Origin: Diphasiastrum complanatum
Taxonomy: Eukaryota > Streptophyta > Lycopodiopsida > Lycopodiales > Lycopodiaceae
Direction: 5' to 3'
Assembly: GCA_029204225.1 (NCBI GenBank)
Contig: CM055107.1
Coordinates: 23,680,178-23,744,177 of the forward strand
DNA: 64,000 nt
The translations under genes and the position numbers were made by a program. Every line of letters begins with the position of its first letter. Position 1 is the stretch's first letter. Below, in pieces: positions 11,690 to 21,194 of the stretch. Below the pieces are notes generated by a model, which was not told where the DNA came from, searched no databases, and saw nothing but the letters and a program-made list of their open reading frames with translations.

Positions 11690-12595
11690 TAATAGTCCAT
11701 CTAGTGTTGGGGGCTAAATGGCAAGGTACCCTTAGGATTAAGGGTATGTGCCCTTGGATAAGGACAGGCAAGTGACTATACCTTAGTTGGAGGTATGGAG
11801 TCACGTGACCTTGGATAAGGGGTACCCTTAGTATTAAGGGTAGGTGTCTTAGATTAAGGTACTAGTGTCCTTGGTTAAGGACAGATAGGTGTCTATGCCT
11901 TGGATGGAGGTATGGAACCTAGAGAGGTGTTAGAAAAGTGTCCATTGAGTTCTCAACTCCCACAAGAAAGACATTCAAAGTCATAGGTTATGGAAGGAGT
12001 CTCTTGACCTTCCATAAGCCTATGGAGGCACTTGGAGATTCTTTAACTCCCCTAGGCTTCTCTCTCTCTCATTGGATGAGCATGGAACTCCATAGTGCAT
12101 ATGGGCCATCTATATGAGGGTAGTAGGGCGCCCATTGGGAGGGGGGGAGATCTCTCTTGTTTGCTTTGCTTATGCTCTAGTGTTGCTACTAGTGTGTAGA
12201 GTGCTTTCTTGTGGTAGTATGCTTAAGGTTTTGATCTTGCTTATGGTATGGGACATAAGTAGGGTTTGGATCTTGAGTATGCTATGAGGTGTTGTGGTAT
12301 GCTTGTGATTTGTTTATGGTTAGCAAGGGGGTGCTAGATTAGGTCTTTCTTGGAGCTTGGATCTAGCTATGGTTGGGTGGTGAATACTTGAGGCCAGCTT
12401 GTTATCTATCTTTGTGTTTAAAGAGTAGGGACACAGGCAGAGGAGAGATCCTTGGAGGCCTGCTGATCCTTACTTGCAGGTGGAGGCATCCTAGCTTGGA
12501 GTTGGGGAGCATCTTGAAGCTTGTAGGTTGCTTGGAAGACATTTGGAGGCTCTACCTTGGATTTGGAGGACTTCCTCACCTCTACTTGTAAAAAA
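11690..12595. repeat. LTR-like repeat with internal duplication
   Basis: From TGTTGGGGGCT at about 11704 the sequence contains two degenerate copies (roughly 11725-11815 and 11815-11915) of a unit built on ACCCTTAGGATTAAGGGTA, CCTTGGATAAGG and GGAGGTATGGA. A TATA-like ATATGAGGG near 12113 and a GT-rich stretch follow. Composition and layout resemble a solo LTR, but no second copy, CA end or target duplication was found. The short plus ORFs at 12373-12710 are not supported as genes. Confidence 0.35.
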
Positions 12596-12619
12596 TATTA
12601 TAATAGATTATTTATTTAC

Positions 12620-13075
12620 CAAAAGTGAAGATTACCCAAGAGGAGCTCGACAAAATGCCCGAGAAATCTGTAAATATTGTGTCTACTTCTCTTTCTGCTC
12701 ATGTACATAATATTTTTGTCAGAATTCCATATGATCCTATGTAGGTTTATTTTGATTTCGAGCATTATAACCAATACAAGGCTTACTTAGCCAATAAAAT
12801 TGATCTTCTTTGCAATTATTTTAATTTCTTTCTTCCAGATTCAAATAGAAACTATAGATTAGGTCCTAAATTTTGTGCCGAGCTGAAGGAAAAAACATCA
12901 GAGATTACAGATGTTATAGGTATCAAATTTTCTATGTGTAAAAGTAAACTCAGCTGCTAATACACATAGAGAATTTGATTCTCTACTTCATGATGTCGTT
13001 CGAGAAATACCGACAACGGCAACCTCAATTGGAGAGAGAACCATTAAATCTCTCGAGGTATATTCAATTTATCTA
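12620..13075 (+). pseudogene. Unknown coding relic
   Basis: A coherent plus-strand stretch reads TQEELDKMPEKSVNIV, then VYFDFEHYNQYKAYLANKID and LGPKFCAELKEKTSEI. It is interrupted by one TAG (from a likely CAG), shifts frame near 12940 and continues through EFDSLLHDVVREIPTT to a GTATAT donor-like site near 13060. It has a mixed, protein-like composition, but I do not recognise a family. It points toward the H3-like gene on the opposite strand. Confidence 0.35.
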
Positions 13076-13107
13076 TGATATACATGTATTTTTTTGGTTT
13101 AAATCTA

Positions 13108-13734
13108 TCATCCCTGAGGAGCTGGACGAATAACACGAGGAGGAGAGCGTGATTCTTCGTCTGAATCATCCTCCAGCATCTGATTTAGAGAACAAAAAAA
13201 TACGGGGTCTCTTGCTAGGGATAACTCTTGGAGGAAGAGAAGCAGCTGACCTTCGAGATCCAGCTTTCTTAGGGACGGGCTGACCTTCGAGATCCAGCTT
13301 CTCGGCAAGTTTGTTCTATCCAAAGGCAAGCCTCTGGAGGTGCTGGCATTATCCACATGCAGACTAGAATAACGGTCCCGAAGTCTTTTGAGAATAACGA
13401 AATCTTTTGGCATGATGGTGACATGCTTACCATGCACGGCCAAATAACAGGAATCCTCAAAAAATTGGAACAGAAAATCTTCAACAGCACCCTATAAGGC
13501 CTGCATGGCTGTCACGGCAAAACGAACATCTAGCCCAAGTGACAGTGTGACATTTCTAACAGATCAACCGAAAGGAGCTCTAGGGATCAAAAATTCAGTT
13601 GATCTCTGGAGTTTTCTTATCTCCCTCAGCCAGACCTGCTTTCTGCCATGTCTACGGCCAGTACTAGGGGGAACACGAGCATGGGATGGCTGTATAGAGA
13701 TTATGGCATGGGAAGTGGATTTTGTCCTAGCCAT
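13108..13734 (-). pseudogene. Divergent histone H3-like gene with C-terminal extension
   Basis: H3 is one of the four core histones that wrap DNA. The chosen start at 13734 gives MARTKST, the canonical H3 N-terminus with K4 kept. The tail is about 12 residues short and lacks the K9 and K27 contexts. The histone fold follows: LREIRKLQRSTEFLIP (alpha-N), DVRF (loop 1, canonical length), FEDSCYLAVHGKHVTIMPKD and KRLRD. Two stops break the frame, TGA at 13564-13566 and TAG at 13492-13494, both at positions where H3 normally has Arg or Gln. The C-terminus does not stop after KRLRD but runs on about 80 residues; an alternative frame there gives a basic Pro-rich sequence (PVPKKAGSRRS, PSKRPR), hinting at a later frameshift. 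LIPxAPF recalls centromeric H3, but loop 1 is not lengthened and its Trp is absent. Confidence 0.85.
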
Positions 13735-14638
13735 CATTCTCAGAGTCAAAATAAATAAATTTGAAAAAAAAAAAATCTGTAAGTTGATTATCGAACCCAA
13801 GCGCAGGGAATGAAAACAAAAAAATTTGTGATAAGAAGGTGCTTGAGATCGATACCAGAACTGAATATCGGTTTCGAGCGCAAGATAGAAAGATAATATT
13901 AGAAAAACAAACCACGCTCGAAAGTGATATTGAAAATATAGTTGTATCGGTCTCGAGCGCAGGAAGAGAAGGCGGAGTGATTGCGGACAACGAGCGCACT
14001 TGAGAGCGATATTGGGAGCGCAAAACGAAAAATGTGCGAGAAAAAAATGAAAATTTTGAGGGTGTATATATAGAAATTTTTTGCACGTGTGATGAAAACG
14101 GCTACTGACACGTGGCGACATCTAACTGGTCCACGCGTTATGCCCGTACTGCCAATTATGGCTCAATTATGAGGCCATGTGGATGTAGGACACGTGCACT
14201 AATCATATTGCGACATGTGTCACTCTGCATGTGATAAATGTCAAATCAATCCTTCTTTGCACGAAGGAATATTCTTGACAAATCATGCGTCAACACATGT
14301 TCTTTTGGAACTCCTCCACACGTGCGAAATTTTTTTATAAATAGGTCATTTTCGACGCGAATTTTCATGCAATTTTTCTAATTTCTGAGCCAAATATCAA
14401 ATTCAAGCGCACACTTGCCTCTGTTTACGTTCTATTGACATACTTGCACGGTCCGGTATCGCTTTCAAGCGCGTCTTACATCTCCTTTCTTTTCGGAACT
14501 CCTCCACTCGCGCTCAGATCCAATACCCTATTTTCTGGTATCTCTTTCGTGCGCACATTGCCTTGAGTTTCTTGTCTGACCAGCATTTTGTGCTTGAGAG
14601 CGATATTTGGAATCTTTCTTTTGAATTTTTTGTTAAAA
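13735..14638. promoter_or_regulatory. Divergent promoter with repeated 17 bp motif and four G-boxes
   Basis: It lies between the H3-like gene (minus) and the unknown gene (plus). A minus-strand TATA (CTATATATAC, 14064-14073) and a plus-strand TATA (TATAAATA, 14336-14343) face away from each other. Between them are four CACGTG G-boxes (about 14084, 14109, 14191 and 14318). Outside them, in both leaders, about nine copies of a motif near GGTATCGCTTTCGAGCGC occur in both orientations (about 13846, 13865, 13917, 13946, 13996, 14451, 14510 partial, 14538 and 14593). GGAACTCCTCCAC is also repeated (14308 and 14495). Confidence 0.65.
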
Positions 14639-15457
14639 TGTCTAATTTCGATTCTAGTCTGCTTTCTTTTTTTCATGAATTTGGTATTAGTGATAATTTA
14701 GAGTATTTCAAATCTTTTTTTTCTTCTTTTCTTTTTATTTTCCTTCTATTACTGAGAGTCCTGGTGTGGAAGCATTTTCTGAGATTTATCTCAGATTTAA
14801 GTCTCTGCTAAGTACTCCCCTATTCAGATCTCAGAATAAGGACATGATTCATTACCAGGACCTGGTGGCACTCAACAAGCATAGTTATAAAGCTAAGCTT
14901 GACAGAATGTTCACTAAGTCACATAATGATTTCAAGTCTATAGATGATTGTCCAATTCGCAATAAAAAAATGTAGATTTGTTGTGTTTCAGTCTGCATTT
15001 GCTTTTTTTTCTTTTGTTAAATATTTCTAACGATTCAAAAGCTGGACCTTCCACTTCTGAAGCTGGTTCTTCTAGTTGTACAAAGTCTGAAAAGTCAAAG
15101 ATTGTAGATATAGAAACTTTTTTTATTGATACGAGTGTTAGTTTAGATGATTGTATGACGAAATAGGACATCGTTTGTTGGGGGCAGAGATATTCGGCTG
15201 GACATGCATTGGGACATTATCTGAAGTTTTTCAAAAATAATGAGATAAGTGTTGCCCATTCAAAGCTTCATCAACATGGTGAGACAATGATTATGGCAAT
15301 GAAGGCACTATCTCATTTTCTTGGAGGACATAATTTTAATAAAGTGCATAGAATAATTTTTGTAAAAAAAACTATTGAACTTAAAATTTTAGGATATGGA
15401 CCAGAGAATTCCATGCTCAAATCATCTCATTTTGCACTGGTATGCTGCCTACATTGA
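14639..15457 (+). pseudogene. Unknown gene sharing the H3-like promoter
   Basis: It starts at ATG 14639 (MSNFDSSLLSFFHEFG). After a frameshift in a T-rich run near 14735 it continues as SPGVEAFSEIYLRFKSLL, HYQDLVALNKHSYKAKLDRMF and CPIRNKKM, stopping at 14975. A later frame (14978-15457) carries KAGPSTSEAGSSS, then a TAG at 15164-15166 (likely from CAG), then YSAGHALGHYLKFF and MKALSHFLGGHNF. The blocks may be exons, since a TTTCAG acceptor-like site lies near 14990. No domain is recognised. Sharing a bidirectional promoter with the H3-like gene suggests co-expression, which is inference. Confidence 0.4.
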
Positions 15458-15469
15458 TCTAAGTAAGCT

Positions 15470-15931
15470 TGTAGGGCACTTTTTTGGCTTTTTTGCCTTC
15501 TTCGCTGCTTTCATTCTAAGGGTGCCTTAGGGATTTACATACCTTTAGTATAAGGGCACCTTCAGGTTTTGCATACCTTCAATCTAAGGGCACCTTCGAG
15601 TTTTTCGGCTTTTTTGTGTTTTGCTACATTGGCTGACCGACGTCGCCAACTTATCAGCAATCCTAAAACAGCTGGACAACCAAATATCCCAAAGGCGGTT
15701 AGCGGTTACCAACTTTGTACATATGCAAAGACTGGCGTAAATAGCATTAAAAGCTTGTAAGATATTTTGTCTCTCGACACTTGTAAATATATATACTAGC
15801 TGAATCCAGCTAAGAGGGTTAAAAAATTGAGTTAATTGAATCTCGCTTTCAATCAGAGTTATCTGTAGCCAGCGTTATCACGCTTAGCAAGCTGAAGTTA
15901 TTACTTCAAGCTATTGTACTCACTGTTGATA
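15470..15931. repeat. 34 bp tandem repeat and LTR-like sequence
   Basis: Three tandem degenerate units of about 34 bp built on CATACCTT-AATCTAAGGGCACCTT lie at 15515-15610. The following stretch (15620-15800), with ACTTATCAGCAA and a TAAATAGC TATA-like site, resembles the copia LTR at 35281-36020. This suggests a diverged LTR of the same lineage. Confidence 0.4.
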
Positions 15932-17780
15932 TTAATCAGAGTGCAATTTTTGTCTCACTATTGCGTCGTTCATTTGCGCATTCTGTATGAATTCTTCTAC
16001 TTGAATAATTCTGCGCGGTTTTACGACAATTTTTATACTCCTTGTCATGTCTTTTGTTGTCTTCATGCGGTACAAAGAAGGGTGTTTAGAGTTAGCGCCA
16101 TGGGATACATTGAAAATACATTTTAATGTCTTCAGATCTCCTGCTAAATGCCATTCTATGTTGAAAGTGCCAATTCCAAAAATATTAAGTGGAACTCCCT
16201 TCATGTGATTTTTTATGGTGGCAGGATATGACGTTCTATTAAATATCCATGAGAGAATGTCATGGTCTTCTTTCATCACCTATAAGAGAAAACAAAAACG
16301 TGATTTAACCTCATAATATTAACACAAAGAAGATTTCCCAAATGAAATCCATATTAAAATGATTATCCCTATTGATTATGTGAAGGAACTGCTATACCTG
16401 AAATGCTGCCAACCACCAGATATCATTTTCTGATTGAATACTGAAGTTGAGGCCTTCTGAGTCTTCTGAATTCAAAAGTTCTCCATTCATGATTGTAAGA
16501 CTGACTCTCTCCATTTTTTGTCCTTTTATAATTTCATACTCACCTAACTTGAGAACAACTATTAACTTGTTATTGGCATTCTCATTTGTAATACCATAAA
16601 AATTTATGATGAATGTTAGTAACTGATTAATATCAATAAATAAATTGTTGGAATTGTTATATGCTAGACATTCTCTTTTCAAGCAATACACTTCATTGAT
16701 ATGAGATGGATTACCAACTATTGTCTGCATACCTTGGTTTAACATGTCTTCTTCTTTTTTTAGATGAAATGGGCGTGGGATTGGAACCTTTTTAATACTT
16801 ACCTGTGCAAATGCCTCTTGTATCATCTTAAACGTTGTTGCATATGTTCACTACTGATGCTAGAAAAATCACATGCCCCCTGAACCAATGTGGTGTCTAA
16901 TATTTTTCCAACTTCATTCATAATGCTATCAGTAACTGAAGCCTTTATCTTTTTCATTTTGTTATTGTTTAACATTGATTTCATAGATTTAGAAGTCAAG
17001 ATAGAACCTAGTGAGTTTCCAATGGAAATTTCATCAACCAAATCATCATCAGCAACCAATGCTGATCTACATTGCAAACATAATGTCCATGAAAATGTCA
17101 GTAGAGATTAGGACACTCATAGTATTCACAGCAGCATAATAAGCAAATCAACAGAAAGTTGAAATGAATAAATAACAAAACTAGTGATTATGAATGAATC
17201 AAAAAGTTCAAGCATCTTGTTAGAGACATTCAAAAAAATCGATTGCTGCTCTTTTTGCTAGCGTTGAGGAAGGTGAATCAGCTTTGCTTGCATCCCTACT
17301 GTCCAGAATCACCTTACTTTTCTTTGAATTAGCTGATACTCTAGGAAAAGAATATCCTTGACTACGCTTATGACTGTTAAATTTTGGACAACCATACCTA
17401 CTCATAAACAATGAAGCAGACAAGATGCCTTGGCACTTTGATTCTTTCTTGATCTTGTAATACTCACAGAACCAGCTCTCAGAGACTGCTTCCATCAAGG
17501 TCTACATGCAATAGTTGTTTGACAGTGAACAATGACTGAAATTACAATCGACATGATCTAAAAAATCTCTGACACTGTAATCTTTGTTGCTCAAAATATC
17601 TTTAGCCATGTGAATTTTAGGGAAACTTAAAAAAAGAGCATTACTTGCCTAAGACAACAAACAATACTCACATGTGCTCAGCTCCTTTAGTGCACTCACT
17701 GCATATAGCAAGCATCACCTCAAACCTAGAATTCTCACATGTATCGACAAATCAGAAGATACCGTAGAAAGAATCAGTGC
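15932..17780 (-). pseudogene. Intron-containing gene of an unnamed mobile-type family
   Basis: Minus-strand coding blocks. About 17780-17690 carries ICSECTKGAEH, ending in a GTGAGT donor. 17620-17220 carries SESWFCEYYKIKKES, with a TAG near 17500. 17077-16823 and the overlapping-frame 16826-16392 follow. A clean intron with GTATAG donor near 16391 and TTATAG acceptor near 16266 leads to the last block, with FGIGTFNIEWHLAGDLKTL and GANSKHP. The combination of a LxLGEYE...VSLTIMN strand pair, a later AGDLKxL and a GANSKxPxLYx box resembles, as I recall it, large uncharacterised proteins repeated in cnidarian and mollusc genomes (there: SGDGTNI...GGDxKFL...Cys box). The two Cys expected in the last box are Ser and Arg here. 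The final residues read into LTR-like sequence. The function is unknown. Confidence 0.45.
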
Positions 17781-18386
17781 AAAGTATCAAAGGAAAACCA
17801 ACACTAAAAAAGTACATGGAAAATAGATACTTTAAAAAAAACATCAAACTTCATATGCACGAGTACAACATTTTCAATAAGGTCCAATTTTCAAGTCAAT
17901 AAGTAACTAATCGAACAAGGCTTCACTATTGGCAGACCGTTGATCAAGTTGTGGTCCCGATATCATTGTGGAAATTCATTGGAAGAGCTACATTCAAGTG
18001 TAAGTCCATCTTGGAATTTTTGCAGATGTTGAGACATCCAACACATCTTTTGAGAAGGTCAGCAAATATTAGACAACATCATCATTTCTTTCATAAAAAT
18101 TTTGATGTGTTAGAAACTTTTGAATGACAATGGTCTACCATGGCGTTAATGGGCGGTTTCACTATGATAGACAATAATCAAGTGACTATACTGGTGAATG
18201 AGGCAGAAGAAGCCAAGATTTAGGCTTGCACTATTGCTAGAGGATGATATATGGACTCCTGCTTTGTGCCTCAGAATTGTAGTGGCTTAATGCCAAATAG
18301 TGGTATTGCAGATACATGGTATTGCATATGGTATTGGAGATAGTGGAAGTAGGTATTTGTCACTTATATGTTCTAGTGAGTGAAAT
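17781..18386. other. Spacer, nothing recognised
   Basis: AT-rich sequence with no supported gene or repeat. Confidence 0.4.
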
Positions 18387-18665
18387 CTAATAATAGGAAA
18401 AAAAAACTTGTTTCGAACACAAAAAAGCTAACCTTAGAAAGCTTGCCAAAAAATCACACCTTTGGAGGGTTGGAGTGACAACATCACTTATGTGGGTAAT
18501 GATGTGGTCCTTCACCGATAGATTGATAAACGTCAACGCCTTTCTCATTTTTTTGTTGAACATTTTGATGTCTGCTTCATTTGTCAGCCTTCGGCCATCT
18601 CCTGTGATGACATCCCACATTTTTGCAGCAAGTGGAGTCACATGTCTAAATGGATTCAACAACAA
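18387..18665 (-). pseudogene. Copia gag (UBN2-like) fragment
   Basis: The frame reads MWDVITGD, LTNEADIKMFNKKMRKAL and INLSVKDHIITHI. This is the pattern of the copia gag UBN2 region (W-D-V-I-x-G, a charged helix, then I-x-L-S-V-x-D). It is truncated at both ends, without zinc knuckle or flanking pol. Confidence 0.5.
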
Positions 18666-20042
18666 AAAATATAAGGCAAATTAATTGCAACTTTTAGTGT
18701 GCAAATAATTTATTCACTACATTGTTAGAGAATTTCTAGTTGAATCCTAGTCTCAAATTTGTTCTTAAATGAAATAAATTCCTACTCATTCTTTCCTATT
18801 TCTTGATTTGTCAGCTTCAGGGATTCTAGGAGGAATTACAGCCGTAAATCTAAATTGATGCCAATACTATTGGTCACGTGAGGATATTTTGTTGAAAGTT
18901 GGCGGTATTGGTCATGAGGATATCTCAAATTTGCAAAATTAAAAAACTTGAAAGCCATTTCGTTATTTTATGAGTATATTAGTGAATTTCATTATTTGAA
19001 TTAATCAAGTTTCATGTGATTCCTTGGGAAGGTAATTATTATTACCCCTAACGAATGGTCAACCAGATTGGTTTCTAATTTGTGCTTGTTCTTCCCTGGA
19101 AATTCAATAATCCTTTCGTTTATATGGGTCAATTTTACTTAGAGGTAACAAATTCTTTTAGCACCAAAGAAAATCTTTGGATAAGTCATGTATCAAATGT
19201 GTTCGAACATTAGTTGTATTTGTTGGATTTATCTCCTCTACTCTCCTAAATCCTATTTTAATTTGCCTCCATACATGCTGCTATATTTTACTCATGTTGT
19301 CGCACAGTCTGCATATTTACATGTAAAATAAGACAGGCGAAAAATGCGACTGTCTGCATAAATACAAGTAAATTTCCACAGGCAAAAAAGGCAAAAAGAC
19401 GACATTGTATTTTTACACGTGATTTGTGACAGGCAAAAAAGACGACACTGCCCTACAAATGCCAAAGGTGCCCTAATGGAAAAGCGAAGGTACCCCATAG
19501 ATCAAATTTTAAGGCATTTGTCAGAGTGTCGCATTTTTCGCATTTTCATCAACATTCATTTCAGCAAAGGTTGATGTCGCGGCCTTCTCACGCTCATCCC
19601 ATGAACTGTGCAATCAAATTTGACAACGATAGTGATTGTGGTAAGTCTATTAGCTGGCAATATTTTCTCCTTATTGGTCTCTTAAGTGCGCTTAAACAAA
19701 ATCCACTTGCCAAACAAAAGTATTAAGTAATGTCTTTTTCTATCAATCCTATAAAAGCAATGAAAAGATCGTTAATGAATGCCGATAAATAATCAAAAAA
19801 TTCTATAACAAAAGCATTATCCACTACCGAATAACATATATAATTTAAAAAGTTAAATTTTTTTTAACAAAACAATCATATAGATCTGTTTAATCACCTG
19901 ATTAGAATTTTAGTACAGATTTGTTAGAATCAAAACATGGTAGCTGGCTAGCAGGAGAAGGCCACAGGAGTGTGATATCTTTGTATGATGCATGTGTATC
20001 GGACATGGCAAATCATTTGTTACACAATGCAAAGCAACATAC
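18666..20042. other. Spacer with a degenerate 50 bp tandem repeat
   Basis: No gene is recognised. At 19300-19450 three degenerate tandem units on the minus strand share CTGT..AAAT..TGCAGAC..TCG and AAAAAGGC. They may be LTR-derived. Confidence 0.35.
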
Positions 20043-20400
20043 CTACACTCTGGGTAGACACTTGCGATAAGGCCCTAGCCTGGAAAAGCTCATCAATAGA
20101 AGTGTCTCCAGGAATCCAACCAGACCAAGGGAGGTGCTAAGGACTGTAAACCAAACTGTGACAGGAACACTGATGCACCGACAACCAACTACTTTGGAAA
20201 GAGATAGAGAAACTATACGCCGGTATAGGCGGCCTTCATTGGTTGTGGAAATCACATCATCAACATCAAAAAGGTTAGATCCAATGTCCACACCACCACT
20301 TGAAGAAACTTTTGGAAATTGCCAGCAGATCATCGCCAGAAAACGCTAGAGTTCGCACTTTGCTAAGGTGCGAATGGCGTCATGGTGAGGGCATTTATGG
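20043..20400 (-). other. Small unknown ORF behind a tandem-repeat promoter
   Basis: A minus-strand ORF from ATG 20333 (SSSGGVDIGSNLFDVDDVI, then EGRLYRRIVSLSLSKVV). A TATA-like CATAAATG lies upstream near 20395, preceded by the tandem repeats at 20455-20655. The frame is open further upstream except for one TAG. The product resembles no family I know. It shows weak similarity to the frame at 23040-23180 (SSTTGRDGRRFKFIIG), which also sits behind the same kind of repeats. Confidence 0.25.
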
Positions 20401-20454
20401 ACGCCGTCTTCTGGTGGCGAGCGAGATGAGACGTGTCGGTTCGTGAAATTTGAA

Positions 20455-20655
20455 TTTAGGTCCTCCGGTCGAGATTTGACAGAAATGCTCCGGTTGAGAT
20501 TCGAGAGAATTGCTCCGGTTGTAAATGAACTGAGTGCTCCGGTTGAGATTTGAACTGAGTGCTCTGGTTGAGATTTGAGTTGAGTGCTCCGGTTGAGATT
20601 TGAGCTGAGTGCTCCGGTTGAGATTTGAAAGAAGTGCTCCGGTTGAGATCATCAT
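20455..20655. repeat. 27-30 bp tandem repeat, GCTCCGGTTGAGATTTGA
   Basis: About seven tandem units of GTGCTCCGGTTGAGATTTGA with small variation. More diverged units extend to about 20700. The reverse complement of the core (TCAAATCTCAACCG) recurs in the array at 22395-22620. Confidence 0.9.
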
Positions 20656-20913
20656 TGAAGGGTCCGTTCAAGATCTAACTGAAGACTTCGGTCGAGATGT
20701 GGTAGGTAGCGGTCCGGTCCAGACTTGAGTCGTGGAACTCGGCTTGGTAAGGATCGTGAGACCCCGATTGAGAAATGAGCGGCACGTCGGTCAGGACCGA
20801 AGTGGGGAGCTCTGTAATGAATGTGTAGGAGATCTCAGGGCAATTGTTTTGCAACACAGATGAAAGAGATATGTCTTGGTTTAACATTTGTGTAGCTGTG
20901 GAATGGCACCAAA

Positions 20914-21194
20914 TGTTCACAGATTCTCTGAATCTGTGAACATGGTTTACAACTTCTTTTGCTTCTATAGTTAGAGTTCTTTATGGTTCTTCTTCTTATT
21001 AGAACAGTTACAAAGCAGAAGCGTTACTCAGATTTCAACATGTATTTCCCAGTCTGTCAGTGGGAGACACAGTTTCGATCCTCAGCTACATGCAGAAACC
21101 AACCATGTAACCATCTATAGCTCAAGAGGATCAACGTTTTGGAATAGGAAGCAGACCTACCACTACCTACTGAATCAGAAATCAATCAAGAACA
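20914..21194 (+). repeat. 281 bp LTR-like repeat, copy 1
   Basis: It starts TGTTC and ends GAACA. The first 28 bases contain an 11 bp inverted repeat (TTCACAGATTC/GAATCTGTGAA). A closely matching copy of the same length lies inverted at 22708-22988. The ends fit a small solo LTR or miniature LTR element. No target duplication was seen. Confidence 0.75.

Noticed and set aside
13492-13566. RNA editing that would remove the stops in the H3-like gene
   Set aside because: U-to-C editing of stops is known in organelles of some land plants, not in nuclear transcripts; the same stop pattern is found in dead transposons here.
13108-13734. Calling the H3-like gene a centromeric H3
   Set aside because: LIPxAPF and KDF resemble CENH3, but loop 1 has the canonical H3 length, the CENH3 Trp is absent and the tail starts ARTKST. 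Left open as a possibility.
13727-14121. Upstream extension of the H3 frame and overlapping minus ORFs
   Set aside because: They lie in the leader and promoter, are Phe/Leu-rich low-quality frames, and the MARTK start is decisive.
20455-20655. CRISPR-like array
   Set aside because: Units are directly adjacent without unique spacers, and the genome is eukaryotic.
20395-20671. Minus ORFs repeating SNLNRSTQ
   Set aside because: Translation of a tandem DNA repeat, not a protein gene.
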